A stretch of 47,384 nucleotides of DNA. It comes from RGIG8767 sp964531805 (lineage in GTDB: Bacteria > Bacillota > Clostridia > Lachnospirales > Lachnospiraceae). Position 1 is the first letter of the stretch. Every line of letters begins with the position of its first letter. Under the pieces are notes generated by a model. That model was given only the letters and a program-made list of their open reading frames with translations. It searched no databases and was not told the DNA's origin. The stretch is taken from positions 1 through 47,384 of the forward strand of contig CAZHGE010000009.1 of the NCBI GenBank assembly GCA_964531805.1, read 5' to 3'. The position numbers and the translations under genes are program-made. Below, piece after piece: positions 41,792 to 47,384 of this stretch.

Positions 41792-43057
41792 CTACTGATC
41801 TAATCCTGATTTTTTCACTTCTTTTACAGTAATGCGGAATAGAACCATGCCCACTAAAAATAAAATGGCAATCATTCCTACTCCAAGACTTTCTTTTCCT
41901 GTGACCAGGGTTACCGTACTGACAATCGTGGTTCCCATAAAGGCGGCACCTTTTCCACAGATATCGAGGAATCCAAAGAATTCTCCCGTCTGCTGCGGTG
42001 GGATAATCTTGGTAAAATAAGAACGGGATAACGCCTGAATACCTCCCTGGAACATTCCTACACACACTGCTAACACCCAAAACTGGAATTGTGTCTGTAA
42101 AAACATAGCATAAACCGCTATACAAAAATACGCAGCAATACATACCGTAATCAGTTTATCCGATGCTACTTTCTTAGATAAATAACCAAACAACAATGCA
42201 AAAGGGAAGGCTACAATCTGTGTTACCAAAAGCGCCAGCAATAGTCCAGTGCCGTCAAGCCCTAAGGCAGATCCATATGCCGTTGCCATATCGATGATTG
42301 TGTACACACCATCTATATAGAAGAAAAAGGCAAGCAAAAACAAGAATGCTGCTTTTTCTTTTTTAATATTTTTAAAAGTACTTGCTAACCGCTTAAAGGT
42401 TTCAGAAAAAGCATGCGCCTTTTTTTCCACATAATATTTCTGCTGATATTCCTTCATAAGCGGAATGGTCATGACAACCCACCATACTGCTGTGATTAAA
42501 AATGCAATCATCATAGCGGTATCCATGGTAATGCCAATACTGCCGGCTCCTAATACAATAACCAGCGAAATAATAAATGGGATACAACTGCCGATATATC
42601 CCCATGCATATCCTCTGGAAGATACCTGATCCATTCTCTCTTCTTCGGTCACGTCAATCAGCATGGAATCGTAAAAAATGAGACTGCTGGAATAACCAAC
42701 TTTTGCAATCACAAATATTATTAAAAAGATCAGCCAATGTTTGGCAAACCCAAGACTGACACAGCCCACCACACCTACTATAAGTGCTGCAAGAAAAATA
42801 GGCTTCTTATACCCTTTGGTATCCGCCATCGTACCAAAAATTGGTCCTAAAACAGCTACAATCAAAGTCGTAACGGACGCTGCATATCCCCAGTACGCCA
42901 TATAATGGTCAGAGGCAAGTCCTGCCTTTCCTGCCAGAGAATTAAAATAAATAGGTAATATCGTTGCAATCAAAAGCGTAAAAGCCGAATTTCCCACATC
43001 ATACAATACCCATTTTTTCTCTTGTTTGGTCATTTTAAAACGATCCATATTCTTCAT
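41792..43057 (-). CDS. UMF1-family MFS permease
   Basis: 421 residues from ATG 43057 (AAAGGA eight bases upstream; the longer frame lacks a ribosome site). Twelve membrane segments. WVLYDVGNSAFTLLIATILPIYF and PIFGTMADTKGYKKP fit the UMF1/Atg22-like branch of the major facilitator superfamily. Substrate unknown. It starts 23 bases past the preceding phospholipase-like gene and 35 bases before the HD-domain gene, probably one operon. Confidence 0.88.
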   Translation of the reverse strand: MKNMDRFKMTKQEKKWVLYDVGNSAFTLLIATILPIYFNSLAGKAGLASDHYMAYWGYAASVTTLIVAVLGPIFGTMADTKGYKKPIFLAALIVGVVGCVSLGFAKHWLIFLIIFVIAKVGYSSSLIFYDSMLIDVTEEERMDQVSSRGYAWGYIGSCIPFIISLVIVLGAGSIGITMDTAMMIAFLITAVWWVVMTIPLMKEYQQKYYVEKKAHAFSETFKRLASTFKNIKKEKAAFLFLLAFFFYIDGVYTIIDMATAYGSALGLDGTGLLLALLVTQIVAFPFALLFGYLSKKVASDKLITVCIAAYFCIAVYAMFLQTQFQFWVLAVCVGMFQGGIQALSRSYFTKIIPPQQTGEFFGFLDICGKGAAFMGTTIVSTVTLVTGKESLGVGMIAILFLVGMVLFRITVKEVKKSGLDQ

Positions 43058-43079
43058 CTTCTCTTCCTTTGTTCTATTT

Positions 43080-43886
43080 CTATTCTTTCTTTTCTGATTC
43101 AAAATCATACGAAAATGTCTCTGACAGAACGCCGCCTGTTTGCAGATAACCTTCATATTCTGTAATGAGTTCCACTGCTAATGATACTGCTGCATCAAAA
43201 TGTTCCATCAGCCAGTCCGTGGATTCCCTGCATACAGGATTTTCCTTATAGTTAATTACCAGTCCATGAAGCGGCTCATAAAAACCAACCAGTTTCATCA
43301 AACCAAACAAGACTGCACGTTTCAATCTGGATGGTGCACGCAGCACATTTAAAAAGAAGATCATTCTCTTTAATGTCTGCTTCGTTTGTTTTACACTAAC
43401 CTCTTTCCAAAAATCCGAGATAACTGACGCATGCTCATCTGTCGCATGCAAATGATGCGTCAAACATTTGCTAACTGCTTCGTATCCATCTTTTTGCAAA
43501 AGTTCCCTGTCATATTCAGCTTCAATCTCAAAATGACCGATACCGGTTTTCTCAATCATTTCCCCTATATAACCATGACAGGTCACATCCATTGCAAAAT
43601 GACACAAAAAACCATACATATAAGCTTTATGAGCTTCTTTTTGATCATTCTTACGAATCACCGAAGCCGCCCGTTTAAAAAACGTTGCACCACTCTCATG
43701 ATGCATCTGTTCCCCCAGACGCACCAAATCACTTTTCAAAATCGGATTATGATAAAAAAAGATATCCGGTCCATGTACACCAATATCAAATAGTCCTCTG
43801 TAAGCTGATACCGTTTCCTTTGCAGATGCAGGCAGTTTTTTTGCCACTTCATCTCCTAAACGGTAATGGGCATATGTTGTAGGCAT
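43080..43886 (-). CDS. Zinc-dependent phospholipase C-like protein
   Basis: 268 residues. MPTTYAHYRLGDEV at the start, DIGVHGPDIFFYH, and FLCHFAMDVTCHGY supply the His/Asp ligands of the PF00882-type zinc-dependent phospholipase C family. There is no signal peptide, so it is probably intracellular, unlike the secreted alpha-toxin. GAGGAAAGG precedes the ATG. First gene of the unit with the UMF1 permease. Confidence 0.85.
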   Translation of the reverse strand: MPTTYAHYRLGDEVAKKLPASAKETVSAYRGLFDIGVHGPDIFFYHNPILKSDLVRLGEQMHHESGATFFKRAASVIRKNDQKEAHKAYMYGFLCHFAMDVTCHGYIGEMIEKTGIGHFEIEAEYDRELLQKDGYEAVSKCLTHHLHATDEHASVISDFWKEVSVKQTKQTLKRMIFFLNVLRAPSRLKRAVLFGLMKLVGFYEPLHGLVINYKENPVCRESTDWLMEHFDAAVSLAVELITEYEGYLQTGGVLSETFSYDFESEKKE

Positions 43887-44011
43887 AACCTTTCCTCATT
43901 TCTAAATTTCCTGATATATCAAATCTGTTTTTACACAATTATATTTTACAATGTTGCAGAATAAAATACCACAAAAAATGGTATTCCCTGCTTTATCATT
44001 CAGACTGTACT

Positions 44012-44908
44012 CTACTTCTGCTTTTTCCAAAACTGCTCCATATCCTGCGGTATCTTTGCTTCCCAACGCATCTCTTTCTTCGTAATAGGATGGGTAAAAG
44101 TAAGATGCCACGCATGAAGTGCCTGTCTTTGCATTCTCCTGTCCTCCGAATGATACAAAAAATCACCAATAAGCGGATGACCGATGGATGCCATATGCAC
44201 CCGTATCTGATGTGTCCTTCCGGTTTCCAAATGAAGGGACACAAGTGTAACCTCTTTTTTACGCTCCAGCACACTATAATGAGTAACTGCGCGCTCACCC
44301 TTCTCATAATCCACCATTCGTTCAATAGTAGAGCCTTCTTTTCTGCCAATGGGCGCATCAATCGTTCCCTCATCCGCCGCTATCACCCCATCCACGATGG
44401 CAAGATACTCTCTTTTTATCCTGCGGTGCAGCATATCTTCCTGCAGCATACTGCAGCTTACCATATGTTTGGCCAGTATAGTAAGCCCGGTGGTATCCCT
44501 GTCCAGCCTGTTAATACAACGAAAACAAAAAGCCTGTCCCTTGTTATTAAAATAAAAAGCAGCTGCATTTGCCAACGTATTTTCATAATTGTTAAGCGAA
44601 GGATGCGTAGGCATATCAGCCGGCTTATCAATTACCAAAATATCATCATCTTCATATAAAATGGGAAAAGGCAGGTCGACCGGTACAATTTTTTCAGAAC
44701 TCTCCATTTCCTTTATATGAATCTGCAACAAATTCCCTTCCTGTACACGGTATGTAACATATTCCCATTTTCCGTCTATCAGAATACTCTCTGACATCTT
44801 CTTTAATTCCACCACATTCTGCCTTGAGTATCCTTTTTCTTTTAAAAAATCCTTTATGGTTTTTCCTGCATCGACTGCAGATATTTTATACTCTAAAATA
44901 CGATCCAT
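44012..44908 (-). CDS. RluA-family rRNA pseudouridine synthase
   Basis: 298 residues. Likely S4-like N-terminal region (1-70), then the catalytic domain with ILYEDDDILVIDKPADMPTHPS, the active-site motif NRLDRDTTGL (catalytic Asp) and LETGRTHQIRVHMASIGHPL. It isomerises uridine in rRNA or tRNA; exact target not deducible. Confidence 0.92.
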   Translation of the reverse strand: MDRILEYKISAVDAGKTIKDFLKEKGYSRQNVVELKKMSESILIDGKWEYVTYRVQEGNLLQIHIKEMESSEKIVPVDLPFPILYEDDDILVIDKPADMPTHPSLNNYENTLANAAAFYFNNKGQAFCFRCINRLDRDTTGLTILAKHMVSCSMLQEDMLHRRIKREYLAIVDGVIAADEGTIDAPIGRKEGSTIERMVDYEKGERAVTHYSVLERKKEVTLVSLHLETGRTHQIRVHMASIGHPLIGDFLYHSEDRRMQRQALHAWHLTFTHPITKKEMRWEAKIPQDMEQFWKKQK

Positions 44909-44947
44909 TTCTATCCTGTTTCCAACATCAAATTAAACACACTTTAT

Positions 44948-45397
44948 CTATAAAATCTCAGCACTATCTAAGATTACTGTAAATGGTCCGTCATTTAACA
45001 GTTCAACCTTCATATCCGCACCAAACTCGCCTTCTTCTACTACAGTAATTTCTTCCTTACATTTTTGAATAATATACTGATACAATTCATTAGCACGTTG
45101 CGGAGAACCTGCATTAATAAAAGAAGGACGGTTTCCTTTTTTACAGTCAGCATACAAGGTAAATTGGGAAATCAATAATAACTGGCCATCCACATCTTTA
45201 AGAGCCAGATTGGTCTTTCCGTTTTCATCTTGAAAAATACGCATACCGATTAACTTCTTTACCATTTTATCCGCAATTACTTCATTATCTGACTGCCCCA
45301 CTCCGATTAATACTAAAAATCCTTTATCGATCTTTCCACAGACTTCTCCCTCAATGGTTACAGATGCATGTGCAACTCTTTGTATTACAAATTTCAT
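44948..45397 (-). CDS. dtd: D-aminoacyl-tRNA deacylase
   Basis: 149 residues, full length. MKFVIQRVAHASVTIEG, catalytic SQFTLYADCKKGNRPSF and NDGPFTVILDS (the Gly-cis-Pro-type motif, here G-P-F-T). It removes D-amino acids and glycine from mischarged tRNA. GGGAGAG precedes the ATG. It lies 39 bases before the RluA-type gene and likely shares its transcript. Confidence 0.95.
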   Translation of the reverse strand: MKFVIQRVAHASVTIEGEVCGKIDKGFLVLIGVGQSDNEVIADKMVKKLIGMRIFQDENGKTNLALKDVDGQLLLISQFTLYADCKKGNRPSFINAGSPQRANELYQYIIQKCKEEITVVEEGEFGADMKVELLNDGPFTVILDSAEIL

Positions 45398-45542
45398 ATT
45401 TTTCTCTCCCGTATTCTGCTGTTTTTCATGATTGATTATATAACAACACGCTTATTGACTCAACACTATTCCTTTTTTGTATCTTATTGCTAAAATGTTT
45501 TTAAAAAAATACATTTATTTGTCATTTTTTACCGATTTGTTT

Positions 45543-45571
45543 TTGCAAGTATATTATATTAGTGGTAAAAT
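45543..45571 (+). promoter_or_regulatory. Promoter of the second chemoreceptor gene
   Basis: TTGCAA (45543-45548), 17 bases, TAAAAT (45566-45571). Confidence 0.6.
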
Positions 45572-45604
45572 TATTAGAAAAAAAACAAAAAAGAAGGGGC
45601 GCTT

Positions 45605-47302
45605 ATGAAAAACTCATCTAACAAGTCCGTTGGACTTGTACACTCACTGGCAAGCAAGATCATTATATTGGTCATTGCCACAGCTTTTTTAGCTACACTT
45701 TTGTGTACCACTAACTTCTCTAACCTTACTAAAGATCTTATGTCACAGAGAGCTGCCGATAATATGACTGACCTTTCCATTGCTTACGGAAATGTTATGG
45801 AACGCAATCTTGGTCTTGATTATGAAGGCAACAATGCACTTTTAAAAGATGCTACCGTTACTTCCATCGAAGGTTCTTATACATATTTGGTAAGCAGCGA
45901 TGGAACAATGCTTTATCACCCGGATCAGGCAAAGGTGGGCAATCCGGTAGAAAATGCAGTAGTAACCGGACTGGTTGCCGAGATTCAAGCCGGAAACACA
46001 CCGGAAGATGCCTTTACTGAATATGAATACAAAGGGGCTATAAAATATGCAGCTTATAACATTTTAAGTGATAACAGCATTTTGGTAGTAACAGCTGATG
46101 AAGATGTTGTACTTTCTTACCAAAGTACCATCGCTTCCATGACCGCTATTATTTTAACTGCTAACTTTGCTTTATTTACCATTGTTGGATTCTTGTTCAG
46201 TTTCTTACTGCTCACAAAACCGCTTAGAAGTTTGACAGAAATCGTTGGTAATACAGCTGATTTTGATTTCTCCAGAACATCCGGCAGCGGACGTAAATTA
46301 GTAAACCGAAAAGACGAAATTGGTGCCATTGCAAAAGCCATCTCCCAGATGCGGAGCAATATGCGTAACATCGCAAATGACCTGCGTACTTCCAACGATG
46401 TTTTAGCCAACAACATGAATGCTGTAGCCGCAGCTTCCACAGATATCAATGATATGTGTGCTGACAACTCTTCTACTACTGAAGAATTAGCAGCCGGAAT
46501 GCAGGAAACAGCAGCCGCTGCTGAAACAATCAATGGAAATATCCAGTCCATGCAGTCTGAATCAAATAGCATCCAAAAACTTACTCAGGATGGGGATACC
46601 CTTTCAGAAGCCATTATGCAGAGAGCAGAAGAACTTCATTCTACTACAGTTACTTCCAGCCAAAATGCACGGAATATGTATACCTCTGTAAAAGAAAAGA
46701 CTGATCAGGCAATTGAAGATTCCAAGGCTGTATCTAAGATTAACGAACTTACCGATGCGATTATGGCAATTTCCAGCCAGACAAGTTTACTTGCCTTAAA
46801 TGCAAATATTGAAGCAGCCAGAGCCGGTGAAGCAGGCCGCGGTTTTGCCGTTGTTGCAACCGAAATCGGTTCCTTAGCAAGCCAGACAGCCGATACCGTT
46901 ACAAACATCAATACCATTGTAGGTGAGGTAAATGAAGTTGTATCCCGTATGGCAGATACCTTAACAGAGTCCATGTCTTTCTTAGAAAATGTAGTAATTA
47001 AAGACTATGAACAATTTGAAGAGGTTAGTGTACAGTACCGTGAAGATGCCACAACCTTTAAAGGTAGTATGGCAGATATCGAACATTCTATCAGTACTCT
47101 TACAAAAGCTATCGATGGTGTAGCAGACTCCTTACTTGGAATTACCAATACAGTTACAGAAGCAACCGTTGGTGTAACAGAAATCGCCGGCAAGACATCG
47201 GATGTTGTTGCAAAAACATCCGACAACACCAATCTTATTGACGATTGTATGGAATCTGTAAAAGTACTCAACAAAATTGCTGATACCTTTAAAGTAGAGT
47301 AA
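45605..47302 (+). CDS. Methyl-accepting chemotaxis protein
   Basis: 565 residues. AAGGGG precedes the ATG. TM1 about 17-38; a single Cache-type sensor (GSYTYLVSSDGTMLYHPDQAKVG) to about 175; TM2 about 180-205; HAMP; then the signalling coiled coil with tip LNANIEAARAGEAGRGFAVV. Its signalling domain is similar to that of the receptor at 2962, and both end without a CheR-binding pentapeptide. Ligand unknown. Confidence 0.94.
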   Translation: MKNSSNKSVGLVHSLASKIIILVIATAFLATLLCTTNFSNLTKDLMSQRAADNMTDLSIAYGNVMERNLGLDYEGNNALLKDATVTSIEGSYTYLVSSDGTMLYHPDQAKVGNPVENAVVTGLVAEIQAGNTPEDAFTEYEYKGAIKYAAYNILSDNSILVVTADEDVVLSYQSTIASMTAIILTANFALFTIVGFLFSFLLLTKPLRSLTEIVGNTADFDFSRTSGSGRKLVNRKDEIGAIAKAISQMRSNMRNIANDLRTSNDVLANNMNAVAAASTDINDMCADNSSTTEELAAGMQETAAAAETINGNIQSMQSESNSIQKLTQDGDTLSEAIMQRAEELHSTTVTSSQNARNMYTSVKEKTDQAIEDSKAVSKINELTDAIMAISSQTSLLALNANIEAARAGEAGRGFAVVATEIGSLASQTADTVTNINTIVGEVNEVVSRMADTLTESMSFLENVVIKDYEQFEEVSVQYREDATTFKGSMADIEHSISTLTKAIDGVADSLLGITNTVTEATVGVTEIAGKTSDVVAKTSDNTNLIDDCMESVKVLNKIADTFKVE

Positions 47303-47308
47303 AACTAA

Positions 47309-47376
47309 GAGCCCGGAACAATTCCGGGCTCTCAGACTGTAGACAAAGTTGGTGCTGAATTCAATAATTCAGCACC
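47309..47376 (+). terminator. Two hairpins after the chemoreceptor gene
   Basis: First stem GAGCCCGGAA / TTCCGGGCTC (47309-47331) begins six bases past the stop codon but has a weak T tract. The second, GGTGCTGAATT / AATTCAGCACC (47351-47376), ends in ACTTTTCT and is the better terminator. Confidence 0.7.
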
Positions 47377-47384
47377 ACTTTTCT

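Noticed and set aside
1..47384. CRISPR arrays, insertion sequences, prophage, tRNA or rRNA genes
   Set aside because: No regular spacer-repeat series, transposase, integrase or phage structural gene was seen, and no tRNA other than the tRNA-like part of tmRNA.

Overview
The window is a stretch of chromosome from a low-GC Gram-positive anaerobe, most likely a Lachnospiraceae-type Clostridium relative (Bacillota). This is inferred from AT-rich sequence, strong AGGAGG-type ribosome sites, sigma-A promoters, the eno / secG / rnr / smpB / ssrA gene order, two chemoreceptors, an Feo iron system with a DtxR-type repressor, and protein families typical of gut Clostridia (IR.GL repeats, DUF2975, DUF554, UMF1 permease). 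About 34 of 40 protein genes lie on the minus strand, so replication probably runs right to left here.

Layout. 1-400: promoter leaving the window to the left, then gene-free DNA. 409-5253: lipoprotein, sensor kinase and a large chemoreceptor. 5471-9868: PqqD-like protein with an OPT peptide transporter, then a purine permease with apt. 10145-13910: small HTH regulator, an OmpR-type response regulator cluster, a PilZ protein and an aromatic-acid-exporter-like protein. 14017-18768: tmRNA, smpB, rnr, secG, eno (trans-translation, RNA decay, secretion, glycolysis). 18848-21143: DUF554 and gpmI. 21341-25762: HTH/DUF2975 pair, then an HD-GYP response regulator behind a repeat-FapA fusion. 26009-29176: CDF metal exporter, a BECR-type nuclease-like gene followed by an apparent stand-alone structured RNA, thiN and a YgjP-type metallopeptidase.

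29252-37083 holds the most striking locus: three tightly coupled genes encoding a 1263-residue soluble protein that joins a ClpB-type AAA+ module, a receiver-like segment and a complete FtsH-type AAA+/M41 zinc protease, followed by two paralogous Hsp70-like proteins whose phosphate-binding loops look degraded. It looks like a self-contained chaperone-protease machine with two pseudo-Hsp70 partners, and I know of no described role for it.

37240-41085: rhodanese, then the Feo iron uptake genes (Cys-rich membrane peptide, feoB, feoA) and a divergent DtxR-type repressor. Three copies of the same dyad, GTTAG-N6-CTAAC, sit upstream of feoB, feoA and the repressor, which outlines a local iron regulon. 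41100-45397: HD-domain protein, UMF1 permease, zinc-dependent phospholipase C-like protein, RluA pseudouridine synthase and dtd. 45605-47302: a second chemoreceptor on the plus strand.

All product names come from reading motifs in the translated sequence; no database search was run.
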